NCBI RefSeq assembly: GCF_000571935.1
Contig: NZ_ATAX01000028.1
Coordinates: 439,001-503,000, forward strand
Direction of reading: 5' to 3'
DNA: 64,000 nt
Source: Ruminococcus flavefaciens 007c
Lineage (GTDB): Bacteria; Bacillota; Clostridia; Oscillospirales; Ruminococcaceae
Each line of letters begins with the position of its first letter. Within the stretch, counting starts at the first letter, position 1. Both the position numbers and the translations under genes were made by a program. This document shows positions 17,102 through 26,289 of the stretch, in pieces. Under the pieces are notes generated by a model. That model did no database searches and had not been told where the DNA came from. It saw only the letters and a program-made list of their open reading frames with translations.

Positions 17102-18199
17102 TCACTCTGTGATATTTATTATGACATACTCGCTGACAGTTCCTGTCTTGAAGGGGATAGCCCAGCCTGATATGCCCGAAGTAACGATAAAATCGGAATT
17201 GCCGCGCTTTTCGAAGCCGTAGACCTTATCGTTGGCGCCGATGAGCAGCCCCACATATCCCGACGGCCAGAGATGTCCACCGTGGGTATGTCCCGAGAAT
17301 ACAAGGTCTGCGCCTGCGTCGGCTTCGTTCTTGTAGTCGTTGGGCTGATGATCGATAACTATGGTATAGCTGTCCTTGGCTGCACGTTTTGCAAGAATTG
17401 ACATACTCAGCCGTTCTTTGCTGCTTTTGTCATGTCTGCCAATTATACACAGCTCATCGGTGATCTGCACGGCTTTATCCTCAAGTACGGTAACGCCGTT
17501 CTTTTTCAGCTCGCTGCGGAGATCATCGGCAGTGAAGTCGCGGTGTCCCTCAAAATAACCTCTGTCGTGGTTGCCGAATGTGAAATAAGTACCGTATTTC
17601 GGGGCGATACTGCCGATAGCTTCACAGGCTCTCACCATATCCGTGCGGCAGGAATCATCGTCCACAAAGTCACCTGCGATTATGAATATATCGGGGGACT
17701 CTTTTTTTATCCTTTCCATTTCCGCTGCAAAGGCTTCGCCGTCGAGGGTTATTCCCAGGTGGGAATCTGCAATGGCAGCGACCTTCAGATGCTCTGCTCC
17801 GATTGCTTTGTCCGTGTGTAAGGTATACTCCGTCCTTACCACGTTATGGGCGTTGTACCAGCCTATGGCAAGGTATACCGCTGTGAACAGTATGACGGCG
17901 ACTCCTTCGATATTGCGTCGGCGCTGTTTTTTTGCCGCTTTTCTGACTATGGCTGCGATAATGTCCGCTATCAGCCAGAATATGATAAGATGTATTATCA
18001 CCACTATCATGGTATAGGAGTTTATCAGAGGAAGGCAGGCAAGTCCCGCAAAGGGAAGGAGACATACAAGCCATGACAGGAGCTTATGCTTTTCGCCCAG
18101 CTTTTCTATGAAGCTGAAACGGTGAAAACGTGTGAACAGGTATACAGTTCCGCTGACAGCTATTATAAGAAGGACTGCAAACAGTATCAGCCAGAACAT
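17102..18199 (-). CDS. Membrane metallophosphoesterase
   Basis: 365 aa. The first ~135 residues hold about four hydrophobic helices; the rest is a calcineurin-like phosphoesterase domain with ADSHLG, GDFVDDD, FGNHDRGY, IDHQP and the final GHTHGGH, all five dimetal-binding blocks. This resembles the YaeI/YkuE group, some of which act on UDP-linked or phospholipid substrates, but the substrate here is unknown. It overlaps the upstream alcohol dehydrogenase gene by 13 nt, so the two are co-transcribed. Confidence 0.9.
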   Translation of the reverse strand: MFWLILFAVLLIIAVSGTVYLFTRFHRFSFIEKLGEKHKLLSWLVCLLPFAGLACLPLINSYTMIVVIIHLIIFWLIADIIAAIVRKAAKKQRRRNIEGVAVILFTAVYLAIGWYNAHNVVRTEYTLHTDKAIGAEHLKVAAIADSHLGITLDGEAFAAEMERIKKESPDIFIIAGDFVDDDSCRTDMVRACEAIGSIAPKYGTYFTFGNHDRGYFEGHRDFTADDLRSELKKNGVTVLEDKAVQITDELCIIGRHDKSSKERLSMSILAKRAAKDSYTIVIDHQPNDYKNEADAGADLVFSGHTHGGHLWPSGYVGLLIGANDKVYGFEKRGNSDFIVTSGISGWAIPFKTGTVSEYVIINITE

Positions 18200-19278
18200 A
18201 TAACACCTCCGATTATATCGAGTATCACCTCTTTGTCGGCTTTATACGGACAGCTTGCCAGCTTGCGGGGATTATTGAGCACACTTTCCGCAGCTCTCTC
18301 AAGCAGCTGTCTGCTTACATTTACGGGGCTCAGTGCAGCGATGAAGCTTCCCAGCTCATCGGTGTTCCCGAAACCTGTAAGTGACAGTATATGCTCTCTG
18401 TCGGATTTTTCGGCGCGGCGCAGATAGCCGCTCTGGAAGAGTCCCACAGCTGCACCGTGAGGGATATTTCCTTCATAGGTAAGGGTATAGCTCAGGCCGT
18501 GAGGTACAGAGGTGCCCGTTACAGCTATGGCCATTCCGCCGAAGGTCGAGGCGGTGAGAAGCTTTTTTGCGGTATCTGCTGTCAGCTCCTCTTTGCCGCT
18601 GAGATATGGCTTGCAGCTGCTCCACAGGGCAAGACCTTCGTTGACTGACATACGGCTGAATGGAGATGTCGCGGAGTTTATATAGCTCTCAATGAGATGT
18701 CCGAGAGCATCAACGGCTGTATTTGCTATGACCTTTTTCGGAGCATTCATGAGGTATTTTCCGTCGCAGAGTGCTATATCGGGAAATACCTTATGTACCA
18801 TTGACATCTTTGTGTGTATGTCATGGCGTGTGAGGACCGATATTCCTGTAACCTCCGAGCCTGTTCCGCAGGTGGTTGGAACGGCGGCAACAGGGATATG
18901 CAGGGGAGATGCCGAGCTGTCGAACATCAGCTCCCATGAGCTTTCGGGAGACTTTATCATTACCGCAATGGCTTTTGCTGCATCTATGGGAGAGCCTCCG
19001 CCGACGCCGATGACGAAGTCAGCGCCGCAGTTTACGCCAATGTCACGTGCCTTCATAACAGTTTCTGCGGAGGGATTTTCCTCTACTTCGTCGAATAGCG
19101 TATATTTAACCTTGTGAGTTTCAAGTGCTGTTATAATATCGTCAAGAGACCCGTTTTTCTTCGATGAGCTGCGTCCCGTTACGATAAGGGGATGAGTGCC
19201 CAGAGTGGCAAGCTCAGCGCTGTGAGCGGTCACGCAGTTTTCTTCACTGAATACCTTTACAGGCATATAAAATATCAT
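18187..19278 (-). CDS. Iron-containing alcohol dehydrogenase
   Basis: 363-aa NAD(P)-dependent family III dehydrogenase. The nucleotide-binding GVGGGSPIDAAKA (about residues 93-105) and PTTCGTGSE are clear. Metal ligands are in DALGHLIESY (D and H), PHGLSY and IPHGAA. AGGTGATACA precedes the ATG. It is the first gene of an operon with the metallophosphoesterase. The substrate (alcohol, glycerol or butanol type) cannot be told. Confidence 0.92.
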   Translation of the reverse strand: MIFYMPVKVFSEENCVTAHSAELATLGTHPLIVTGRSSSKKNGSLDDIITALETHKVKYTLFDEVEENPSAETVMKARDIGVNCGADFVIGVGGGSPIDAAKAIAVMIKSPESSWELMFDSSASPLHIPVAAVPTTCGTGSEVTGISVLTRHDIHTKMSMVHKVFPDIALCDGKYLMNAPKKVIANTAVDALGHLIESYINSATSPFSRMSVNEGLALWSSCKPYLSGKEELTADTAKKLLTASTFGGMAIAVTGTSVPHGLSYTLTYEGNIPHGAAVGLFQSGYLRRAEKSDREHILSLTGFGNTDELGSFIAALSPVNVSRQLLERAAESVLNNPRKLASCPYKADKEVILDIIGGVICSG

Positions 19279-19330
19279 TGTATCACCTCAATATACAGCC
19301 TTTGGCTGTCTGCATCCCGGTCTGTTTTCA

Positions 19331-19395
19331 GGGAGCTCACGCTATTTGCCGCGGATACGGAGGATTCTTCCGTTTACGGCGGAAAAACAGCTCCC
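19331..19395 (-). other. Hairpin-rich leader of the alcohol dehydrogenase operon
   Basis: On the minus strand GGGAGCT (19395-19389) pairs with AGCTCCC (19337-19331), enclosing a further ACGGA/TCCGT pair. It lies in the transcribed leader between the promoter and the start codon. No known riboswitch consensus was recognised. Confidence 0.35.
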
Positions 19396-19420
19396 GCAGA
19401 TATGGAAAGGGATTTATATT

Positions 19421-19450
19421 ATATTATCATACTTTTTCCGGCTGTGTCAA
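19421..19450 (-). promoter_or_regulatory. sigma-A promoter of the alcohol dehydrogenase operon
   Basis: On the minus strand TTGACA (19450-19445), 18-bp spacer, TAATAT (19426-19421). Confidence 0.65.
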
Positions 19451-19508
19451 TACATGGGGAGAAAAAACGCTTCTTTGTTGCAAATAATCTTCTGTATGAT
19501 ATATCATG

Positions 19509-19537
19509 TTGAAATGGTAATTTTCCTATGTTATAAT
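19509..19537 (+). promoter_or_regulatory. sigma-A promoter of the GH5 gene
   Basis: TTGAAA (19509-19514), 17-bp spacer, TATAAT (19532-19537). Confidence 0.8.
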
Positions 19538-19570
19538 AATCATAGTTTTAAAGCAGTTAAAGGGGGAGAG

Positions 19571-20776
19571 ATGCGTTATATGGAAAAGGTCACACTCGGA
19601 AAATATACGGTCTCGGCTGCGGATCTTGCAAAGGAAATGGGAGCAGGCTGGAATTACGGAAATACCCTTGAAGCGAATATGGGAGGAACTCCCGCGGAAA
19701 CTGTCTGGGGCAATCCCGCGGCTTCTCAGGAGATGGTGGACACTGTTGCCGAAGCAGGCTTCAGGACGGTAAGGATACCTGTCTCATTTCTGAGTATGAT
19801 AGATGACGAATGCGGATATAAGATCAATGAGGAATGGCTGGACAGGATAGCTGAAGTAGTGGATTACTGCTACAAAAGGGGAATGTTTGCTATCATCAAT
19901 ATACACGGCGACGGTTATCATACGATCACGGGAGGCTGGCTGCTCTGCGACAGCTCACGTCAGGAATATATCAAGGAAAAGTACGCTGCCGTCTGGAGGC
20001 AGATAGCCGAGCGCTTCAGGGAGCATGACGAGCATCTAATATTTGAGAGCATGAACGAGGTCTTTGACGGTATATACCATACACCTGTTGCGGAGTATTA
20101 TGAGAATATCAACGACTATAACCAGATATTCGTTGATACGGTCCGCAATACAGGCGGTAACAATACTCACCGCTGGCTCATGGCAGCAGGCTGGAATACG
20201 GATATAAACTATACCTGCGGAGGATACGGTTTCCGCTTCCCCAGCGACAGGTTCAATACTGCCGATGAAGGAAGGCTGATACTTTCCGTTCACTGCTATG
20301 ATCCATGGGATTACTGCGGTGAGGAGGAAAAGACCATATTCCTCTGGGGTGAAAAGGGACAGGAGATAGTCGATCTCGGCAGTGCGGATTCGCAGAATAA
20401 GGCAGACTGGGGCGACGAAGCACATATAAGGGCTCAGTTCGCCATGCTGAAGGAAAGGTATGTAGATAAGGGCATACCCGTTGTTATAGGCGAATTCGGA
20501 TGTATCGACAGAGCTCATACAGAGTCGGAGATACCCGACATCATAACCGAGAACCGTGCTTATTACGACGGTTTTATTGCAGGCACGGCGGCGCTGAACG
20601 GCATAGTGCCTGTGTATTGGGACAACGGCTTTAACGGCGCATTCGGTCTTGCACTGTTTGACCGCCGCCTGCTGAAGCAGACTCAGCCCGAGATAATTGA
20701 CGCAATAATCCTGGGCGTAAAAAACAAGGATCCCATGTCGGGGCGAAGCGTCTTTACACAAAGGATAACGGGATAA
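19571..20776 (+). CDS. Glycoside hydrolase family 5 enzyme, cytoplasmic
   Basis: 401 aa from the ATG at 19571, preceded by GGGGGAGAG and 34 bp downstream of the promoter; the upstream frame extension overlaps the promoter and is rejected. GH5 landmarks: GAGWNYGNTLEANMGG near the start, FRTVRIPVSF, NIHGDGYH, the acid/base glutamate in FESMNEVF (about residue 160) and the nucleophile in VIGEFGCID (about residue 313). No signal peptide or dockerin is seen, so it should work inside the cell, perhaps on imported cello- or gluco-oligosaccharides. A terminator follows at once. Confidence 0.92.
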   Translation: MRYMEKVTLGKYTVSAADLAKEMGAGWNYGNTLEANMGGTPAETVWGNPAASQEMVDTVAEAGFRTVRIPVSFLSMIDDECGYKINEEWLDRIAEVVDYCYKRGMFAIINIHGDGYHTITGGWLLCDSSRQEYIKEKYAAVWRQIAERFREHDEHLIFESMNEVFDGIYHTPVAEYYENINDYNQIFVDTVRNTGGNNTHRWLMAAGWNTDINYTCGGYGFRFPSDRFNTADEGRLILSVHCYDPWDYCGEEEKTIFLWGEKGQEIVDLGSADSQNKADWGDEAHIRAQFAMLKERYVDKGIPVVIGEFGCIDRAHTESEIPDIITENRAYYDGFIAGTAALNGIVPVYWDNGFNGAFGLALFDRRLLKQTQPEIIDAIILGVKNKDPMSGRSVFTQRITG

Positions 20777-20781
20777 AGAAA

Positions 20782-20820
20782 CTCCTGTATAAGCATTGTA
20801 CTTATACAGGAGCTTTTTTT
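20782..20820 (+). terminator. Rho-independent terminator after GH5 gene
   Basis: CTCCTGTATAAG and CTTATACAGGAG form a perfect 12-bp stem, followed by CTTTTTTT. It may also serve the convergent anti-sigma gene. Confidence 0.9.
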
Positions 20821-22138
20821 ATTTTATTTCTTTTATATCTACGTTGCTGAAATTGAAATCTTCTGCAAAATCAATATGGATATTCATTATATGGCCGTTT
20901 TCATCGGGCTTTCCGTCGGGAAGCACGGGTTCTGCGTCAGCTGTGAAGTCGAATACCGGATCACCGGAAGCGTCTCTTAATACTGAGTGGACTGTGAAGC
21001 TGCTGTTGAAGTCGTGGCGTGTTATCTCAACATCCTTAATAATAATATTTTCATTGATGTTAAGGTCATCAAGGTCTGTATCTTTATTATTCAGATAGAA
21101 GCTTATGGCATATGCGCCGAGCTTTTCTATATTTCCGCCGTTGATTATGTTGTCTATTTTCCATATGCCGTTTTCTTTCACGCAGTAGTATGTCAGCATA
21201 GTACCTATCTTTGAATAAGGGTTATCACAGACAGGAGAGAACAAAGCGTATCTTACTGCCCTGAAGCTGTCTTCCTCACTTTCCGTAACTATCGGCATAT
21301 CATCGTGGGATCTCCAGTTATCGGGAAGATTGTCAGTACGGACATACAGAGAATCCTTATAAATGATATATGCTTCCTTATGGAAATTATAGCTTGCCAT
21401 ATCGATATCAGAGCCGTTTTCATACTGACTGAAGTCAATGATGAAATTGTCAGATGGCTTTACATTTATTCCCGGATTGTAGTTTATTCCGTCGGATTCA
21501 TGGGCGCCGTCAACTTCGAGCCTGTTATAGAATTCATCGGTGCATACCTCTCTGATAGCTCTTACATAGTCGTCGGGAGTCTGAAAATCAGGATCGGATA
21601 CTCTTGCAAAGTGGCAGAGACCTTCTCTGTATGAAGGATCCTTGAAGCTGTAGATATTGAACTCAAGAACATCACTCGGATCGTAATCTATCTTGCCCTC
21701 GAGCTTGTTGACGAGCTCTGCGAATCTGTCGGAAAGATCCATAGCGATAGCTTCACGGCTTCCTTCGGGATATGTTTTATCCTGATCTTTTGTTATACCG
21801 TTTTCTGTATTTGTTTCTGTTGTATCTGTGCCGGGTATCATGTGTTCGCCGTTTCTCATAAGCATGATACTGCCTGATATGCCGCCTATCATAAGTAATG
21901 CAGCAGCTGCAATGCTTGCATAATTCTTCCATATTGAGCGCTTATACCGTTCAACGCCCGTTACTACCGTTTCGTCGCCGAAGCCTTCATTTTCATCAGG
22001 CGTGCGGCTTAAATTGTACTTCCTTTCGCTCATAGAAAAGATTCTGTCTTTTTCTTCATCTGTGAGCACGGGAAAGTCTTGAGAGATCTTATCAATTTCC
22101 ATGTCATCTATCTCCTTAAAAAGATCATTTTTCATCAT
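20819..22138 (-). CDS. Membrane-anchored anti-sigma-like protein (module 2)
   Basis: 439 aa. The cytoplasmic N-terminal ~100 residues end in VTGVERYKRSIWK, followed by a single transmembrane helix (ASIAAAALLMIGGISGSIML) and an extracellular part that starts with a Thr/Asn-rich linker. The extracellular domain is not recognised. The start overlaps the end of the sigma gene by 4 nt (ATGA). The juxtamembrane pattern is shared with the proteins after the other two ECF sigma genes in the window. Confidence 0.75.
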   Translation of the reverse strand: MMKNDLFKEIDDMEIDKISQDFPVLTDEEKDRIFSMSERKYNLSRTPDENEGFGDETVVTGVERYKRSIWKNYASIAAAALLMIGGISGSIMLMRNGEHMIPGTDTTETNTENGITKDQDKTYPEGSREAIAMDLSDRFAELVNKLEGKIDYDPSDVLEFNIYSFKDPSYREGLCHFARVSDPDFQTPDDYVRAIREVCTDEFYNRLEVDGAHESDGINYNPGINVKPSDNFIIDFSQYENGSDIDMASYNFHKEAYIIYKDSLYVRTDNLPDNWRSHDDMPIVTESEEDSFRAVRYALFSPVCDNPYSKIGTMLTYYCVKENGIWKIDNIINGGNIEKLGAYAISFYLNNKDTDLDDLNINENIIIKDVEITRHDFNSSFTVHSVLRDASGDPVFDFTADAEPVLPDGKPDENGHIMNIHIDFAEDFNFSNVDIKEIK

Positions 22139-22713
22139 ATCAATCCCTCCTTGCCAATCCCTGCTTCTATGAGGAGTGCCTTAAGCTTCTGTTTTGCTCT
22201 GCTGCTTCGTTTCTGCACTGCAGCGGAAGTCATCGAAATGCTTTTGGCAATTTCTTTTGCTGTCCGGTTATAAAAATACTGCTGTATGATAATGGTGGAA
22301 TCAGGCTCGCCCAGATCCCTTATCTTACCGAGGAGAATACGTGATAATTCTCTTTTTTCCGTATTCTCCTCGAGCCTCTCATCTGAGCGAACCTCTTCCA
22401 TTATTTCATCGTCTATAGAGACAAACCTGTTATTTGTGGCATTTATCCTGCGAAAAGCATCTATTGCTGTATTACGTGACACCGTACCTATAAAACCTTT
22501 CAGATTACCTGAAAAATCGGTGCTCTCATCGAATCTCTTGTATATTTTCAGAAAAATATCACTTACGCAGTCTTCAATATCCTCGCGGCTTCCGCAGTTC
22601 CGCAAGACATTGATGACTATAGCATAGACATAGTTGCAGTATTTATCAAAGACGGCGCGGTGACATTTCTGTACCGATTCCGCCATGAGTTCGCGCAGCT
22701 CATAGTCTGTCAT
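22135..22713 (-). CDS. ECF RNA polymerase sigma factor (module 2)
   Basis: 192 aa from the ATG at 22713, which has AAAGGAGGAG upstream; a longer frame starting at 22740 lacks such a site. Region 2: HRAVFDKYCNYVYAIVINVL and SREDIEDCVSDIFLKIYK. Region 4: DLGEPDSTIIIQQYFYNRTAKEIAKSI with the HTH MTSAAVQKRSSRAKQKLK. Very similar in design to the factor at 50892-51452 (FDKYYSYVYSIVNRI). Coupled to the anti-sigma-like gene. Confidence 0.93.
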   Translation of the reverse strand: MTDYELRELMAESVQKCHRAVFDKYCNYVYAIVINVLRNCGSREDIEDCVSDIFLKIYKRFDESTDFSGNLKGFIGTVSRNTAIDAFRRINATNNRFVSIDDEIMEEVRSDERLEENTEKRELSRILLGKIRDLGEPDSTIIIQQYFYNRTAKEIAKSISMTSAAVQKRSSRAKQKLKALLIEAGIGKEGLI

Positions 22714-22929
22714 CGGGAACTCCTCCTTTATTGAATGCATTCAATAATATAATCGTTTTATGGCCACAAAAGCAGACATTATATTCTAACATTTTTAGTG
22801 CAAAAAAGCAAGCTGATTTGAAAAACAGAAAAAAATTATTGAAAAACGATAATTTTCTATTGACAAATGATATTTTATGTGATATACTAAAGTCACAGTA
22901 GGAAATATATACGTCACGGAGGTGCAGGC

Positions 22930-23022
22930 ATGAAGCTGTCAAAGCCGGTGATATTGCTTTTCTCGGCAATATTTTTGATGTGCGGAGGCTGGAACAGTAT
23001 AAACTATGATCTGTGGCGCTGA
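22930..23022 (+). CDS. 30-aa hydrophobic peptide
   Basis: A short ORF (MKLSKPVILLFSAIFLMCGG, then WNSINYDLWR) with ACGGAGGTGCAGGC just before the ATG. One transmembrane or signal-like helix; the Cys18 context is not a good lipobox. It lies 20 nt upstream of the DUF2975 gene, so could be a leader peptide or small membrane protein. Confidence 0.5.
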   Translation: MKLSKPVILLFSAIFLMCGGWNSINYDLWR

Positions 23023-23042
23023 AAAAATATAAAGGAGCTTTA

Positions 23043-23513
23043 ATGATGTGGAATAAGGACAAATCACTCATTCTTTCGCGGATACTTACAATAACAGCAG
23101 CGGGAGTCTGCATTTTCATAGCCTTTTTCATTCCCACCATTTCCGAATGGTATAAGTATGAAATGGCTTTTGAAGCAACAAGCATATTTGACAGGAGCAC
23201 AATGTTCCTGCCCATGTGTATCACTATGTATGTATGCGACGCACTGGCGCTTGCAGCGCTATGGAACCTGCATCTGCTGCTGCGGAATATCAGCAGGGAT
23301 CAGGTGTTCATACCCAGGAATACCAGCTGTCTCAGGAGAATATCCTGGATATGTATGGCCGCAGGAGCTGTACTTATGATATTCGGACTCTGGAGCTCTA
23401 TATTTGCATTTATAGGAATGGCTGCGGTAATGTTCGGACTGATAATGCGCGTGCTCAAGAACGTTTTTGAGAAGGCAGTAGAGATAAAGTCGGAAAACGA
23501 CTTTACTATATAA
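23043..23513 (+). CDS. DUF2975-type membrane protein (YoaS-like)
   Basis: 156 aa with four predicted membrane helices (about residues 13-32, 55-78, 105-127, 128-143). Start at 23043 follows AAAGGAGC. The helix pattern, and a small XRE regulator right behind it, match the DUF2975/YozG-type pair common in Firmicutes. Function unknown. Confidence 0.75.
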   Translation: MMWNKDKSLILSRILTITAAGVCIFIAFFIPTISEWYKYEMAFEATSIFDRSTMFLPMCITMYVCDALALAALWNLHLLLRNISRDQVFIPRNTSCLRRISWICMAAGAVLMIFGLWSSIFAFIGMAAVMFGLIMRVLKNVFEKAVEIKSENDFTI

Positions 23514-23527
23514 CGGAGGTGCTTTCC

Positions 23528-23734
23528 ATGCCGATAGTAGTAAATCTTGATGTAATGATGGCAAAGCGGAAGATCTCCTCTCAGGAGCTTGCCGAAAGGG
23601 TAGGCATCACAACAGCAAATCTTTCCATACTGAAAACAGGAAAGGCAAAGGCGGTGAGGTTTTCCACTCTTGAAAAAATATGCGATGAGCTCGACTGCCA
23701 GCCGGGGGATATACTGGAATTCAGGAAGGAGTAA
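23528..23734 (+). CDS. Small XRE-family transcriptional regulator (YozG-like)
   Basis: 68 aa, almost entirely one helix-turn-helix domain: MAKRKISSQELAERVGITTA, then NLSILKTGKAKAVRFSTLEK and ICDELDCQPGDILEF. The ATG at 23528 is preceded by CGGAGGTG, and a GTG at 23519 overlaps that site. It follows the DUF2975 gene by 14 nt and probably regulates the pair. Confidence 0.9.
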   Translation: MPIVVNLDVMMAKRKISSQELAERVGITTANLSILKTGKAKAVRFSTLEKICDELDCQPGDILEFRKE

Positions 23735-23746
23735 GGGGGAGAGATA

Positions 23747-24115
23747 ATGGGGATCATAAGGATAATAAAAGGAGGTATGGCAGCAGCGGTCATTATCGCA
23801 GTGATATTTGCAGGTATAGGAATAATGAGTGCTGTGAGCTATACAAAAGGGGTGCCGAGGATTTATCCGAAGAAAGGCGCGGCAGCTGCGCCGAATTCAA
23901 TCATAAGCTGCCATGATATAGCTGATATAGAATACTATGAGACAGCAAAGATCTCGGAAGCCTTCTGGACAGACTATGACAAAAGCTGTCTCGACCTCAG
24001 CGAGGACGGCAGTTCGCTTAGAATAGGGGACAAAAAAGGCGAACTCAATGTAATAGTCGGAGCCGAGGGAAAAAAGGAAATGTCCTTTGAGCTCATAAAG
24101 GTCACAGTGAGATAA
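23747..24115 (+). CDS. Small membrane-anchored protein of unknown function
   Basis: 122 aa. A basic N-terminus and a hydrophobic helix (about residues 10-32) suggest one membrane anchor, with a small extracellular domain rich in charged residues. It is 12 nt after the XRE gene with AAGGGGGAG upstream, so it belongs to the same unit. No family recognised. Confidence 0.65.
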   Translation: MGIIRIIKGGMAAAVIIAVIFAGIGIMSAVSYTKGVPRIYPKKGAAAAPNSIISCHDIADIEYYETAKISEAFWTDYDKSCLDLSEDGSSLRIGDKKGELNVIVGAEGKKEMSFELIKVTVR

Positions 24116-24209
24116 AAGGGGGGAGTATAAAAGATCCCCGCAGTATTGCAGCAGATATAATATATACTATACACATATTTATAGTAAGTAAACTAAAGGA
24201 GGTAAGATT

Positions 24210-24671
24210 TTGAAAAATGAGACTGCTGTAAAGCGTGATAAGAAGTTCAGCGAGGAATTTAAAAAGGAGCTCAGGCGTATCGTTCTGGAGCTGCTGCTGC
24301 TGTTGAGCCTGTTGTTGATAGTATTTACAGGTATATGTATAAAAGAATACCTTGACAAGCATTTTACGCATTTTAACGCAGAGAGAACAGCCCTTATGGA
24401 AGAGATATTCGATATAAGGGTCGATGACAGTGTTAAGCTGATACGGTACGAGGATGACAGTATACTTGCCGCGATATATGAAAAGCTTGAGCTTGAAACA
24501 GACAATTATGAGCGGTTCATGTCAGAAAATGTCAATGCAGTGTTGGAGCCTGACGAAAGCTGCAACGACAGGAGCTTCCTATTATATAATTATAAAGATG
24601 AGTCAAAGGATCTGAAGGTTGAATCTCAGGCAAATGGAAAATATTTGATAACCCTGACCCACTGGGATTAA
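24210..24671 (+). CDS. Single-pass membrane protein of unknown function
   Basis: 153 aa. A charged N-terminal cytoplasmic part, a leucine-rich helix (about residues 27-47), and a predicted extracellular acidic domain. AAAGGAGG precedes the start (TTG/ATG context at 24210). No family recognised. The next membrane gene follows after 24 nt. Confidence 0.65.
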   Translation: MKNETAVKRDKKFSEEFKKELRRIVLELLLLLSLLLIVFTGICIKEYLDKHFTHFNAERTALMEEIFDIRVDDSVKLIRYEDDSILAAIYEKLELETDNYERFMSENVNAVLEPDESCNDRSFLLYNYKDESKDLKVESQANGKYLITLTHWD

Positions 24672-24695
24672 AATGGTTTTAAGGAGGAGACTACA

Positions 24696-26258
24696 ATGGA
24701 TAGAAATAATACTTACGGAGGCTTTCAGGGACCGCCCTGCCCGCCGCCGCCATACCCCCAGCCGTACCCGCAGCCATATATACCTGCGTCTGCGGCAGTT
24801 CCCAAGGTAAAGGAAAAGCCCGAGTACAACAAGGCAGAGATAGTTCTTTCGGTGTTTATACTGATAGCAGCCTTCTGTTTTGTCAGATATGTTCTGTTTC
24901 ATGCAATGGGCTTTATCACCACGGGAGTTTTTGCAGCCATTATCATAATATCTGCGGTATATATGAAGAAAAAGGAATGCAGCTTCTCCGCATTCAATAA
25001 GGTACTCATGGTGATACTCTTCATTTTCACCATAGTATTTTCAATAACCTCAAACAATCTCATAAAGGTACTGAACGCCTTATTCCTTTTCGGCGGTATA
25101 TCATATCTGGTATACTCCGTAGGAGCGGGAAACAGCGGAGTTGAACGCTATCTGCCCTTTGCTCTGACAAAGGCTGTGTTTGAGTATCCATTCTCATGCT
25201 TTGACAAGCAGGCTGCCATAACCTCTGATTCCCTTTCAAAATCAAAGGCAGGCTCAAATGCAAAGTATATATTTATCGGACTTCTGCTCACAGTGCCGCT
25301 TACAGCTATCGTTGCAGCTCTGCTCATGTCAGCAGATGACGGTGTGGAGCGTATCCTTACAAACCTGGCAGACAGCATATTCAGCATGGAGTTCTGGAAC
25401 GTACTTATACAGCTATCATTAGCTCTGCCCTGTTCGCTTTATATGTTCGGAATGCTTTACAAGAATACTCACCGCAAGGATATAAAGGTCCTTGATCCCC
25501 AGGTCTGCAAGCAGAAGATATTCAATATGCGCTTTGTGAGCAATCTGGTGGTATACACAGCGGTAACTCCTATATGTATACTTTACGTGATGTTCTTTAT
25601 TTCCCAGGCAAACTACTTCCTGTCGGCATTTTCAAATGATCTTCCCGAGGGCTTTACATATGCAGACTATGCAAGACGCGGATTTTTCGAGCTCTTTGCA
25701 GTTGCTCTCATCAATCTCGGCGTTCTTGTCTTCATGAGCCTCCATTCAAAGAAGGCAGGCAAGGAAAAGCCCTTTGCACTGAAGCTTTACAGCATAGTAC
25801 TCAGCGTTTTCACTATCATACTCATAGCCACTGCCATGAGCAAGATGGTAATGTACATCAACAGATACGGTCTTACAAGGCTGAGAGTCTATACCAGCTG
25901 GTTTATGATACTTCTTGCCTTTGTGTTCATAATGATAATCATAAAGCAGTTCCGCTTTGAGATGAAGTTTGCAAGGAATATGGCTGTCATATTCACACTT
26001 ATGTTTGCAGTTCTCTGCTTCTCGCGTCCCGAGGCTGTCATAGTAAAGTATAATATTGAGATGTACCGTTCGGGACAGCTTGAAGAGCTGGATAAGGATT
26101 CCATACTCGAAATGTCCGACGACGGCCTTCTTGAAGCTCTCAGAGAGGACGCAGTCACAAAAGAAGAGGTCAATGAGAACAAGTACAGATCCTACGAGCG
26201 TTACAGCTACGGAAGATACAATATCTCATCAATTATGGTGGATATGCTCACAGAATAA
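24696..26258 (+). CDS. Polytopic membrane protein, DUF4153/DUF4173-like
   Basis: 520 aa. A Pro-rich cytoplasmic N-terminus (repeats of PYPQP) precedes about ten or more membrane helices. The region RYGLTRLRVYTSWFM (about residues 389-403) is characteristic of the DUF4153/DUF4173 families as I know them. A conserved-looking C-terminal tail is acidic and then rich in Tyr/Arg. Last gene of a run of membrane proteins, followed by a terminator. Function unknown. Confidence 0.72.
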   Translation: MDRNNTYGGFQGPPCPPPPYPQPYPQPYIPASAAVPKVKEKPEYNKAEIVLSVFILIAAFCFVRYVLFHAMGFITTGVFAAIIIISAVYMKKKECSFSAFNKVLMVILFIFTIVFSITSNNLIKVLNALFLFGGISYLVYSVGAGNSGVERYLPFALTKAVFEYPFSCFDKQAAITSDSLSKSKAGSNAKYIFIGLLLTVPLTAIVAALLMSADDGVERILTNLADSIFSMEFWNVLIQLSLALPCSLYMFGMLYKNTHRKDIKVLDPQVCKQKIFNMRFVSNLVVYTAVTPICILYVMFFISQANYFLSAFSNDLPEGFTYADYARRGFFELFAVALINLGVLVFMSLHSKKAGKEKPFALKLYSIVLSVFTIILIATAMSKMVMYINRYGLTRLRVYTSWFMILLAFVFIMIIIKQFRFEMKFARNMAVIFTLMFAVLCFSRPEAVIVKYNIEMYRSGQLEELDKDSILEMSDDGLLEALREDAVTKEEVNENKYRSYERYSYGRYNISSIMVDMLTE

Positions 26259-26259
26259 A

Positions 26260-26285
26260 AAAAGGGACGCATACGCGTCCTTTTT
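26260..26285. terminator. Bidirectional terminator
   Basis: GGACGC, loop ATAC, GCGTCC, flanked by A-run and T-run on opposite sides, between the DUF4153-like gene and the convergent agr locus. Confidence 0.8.
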
Positions 26286-26289
26286 CTTA

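Noticed and set aside
17376..19117. Plus-strand ORFs opposite the metallophosphoesterase and dehydrogenase
   Set aside because: They are antisense to well-supported genes and lack ribosome-binding sites or family features.
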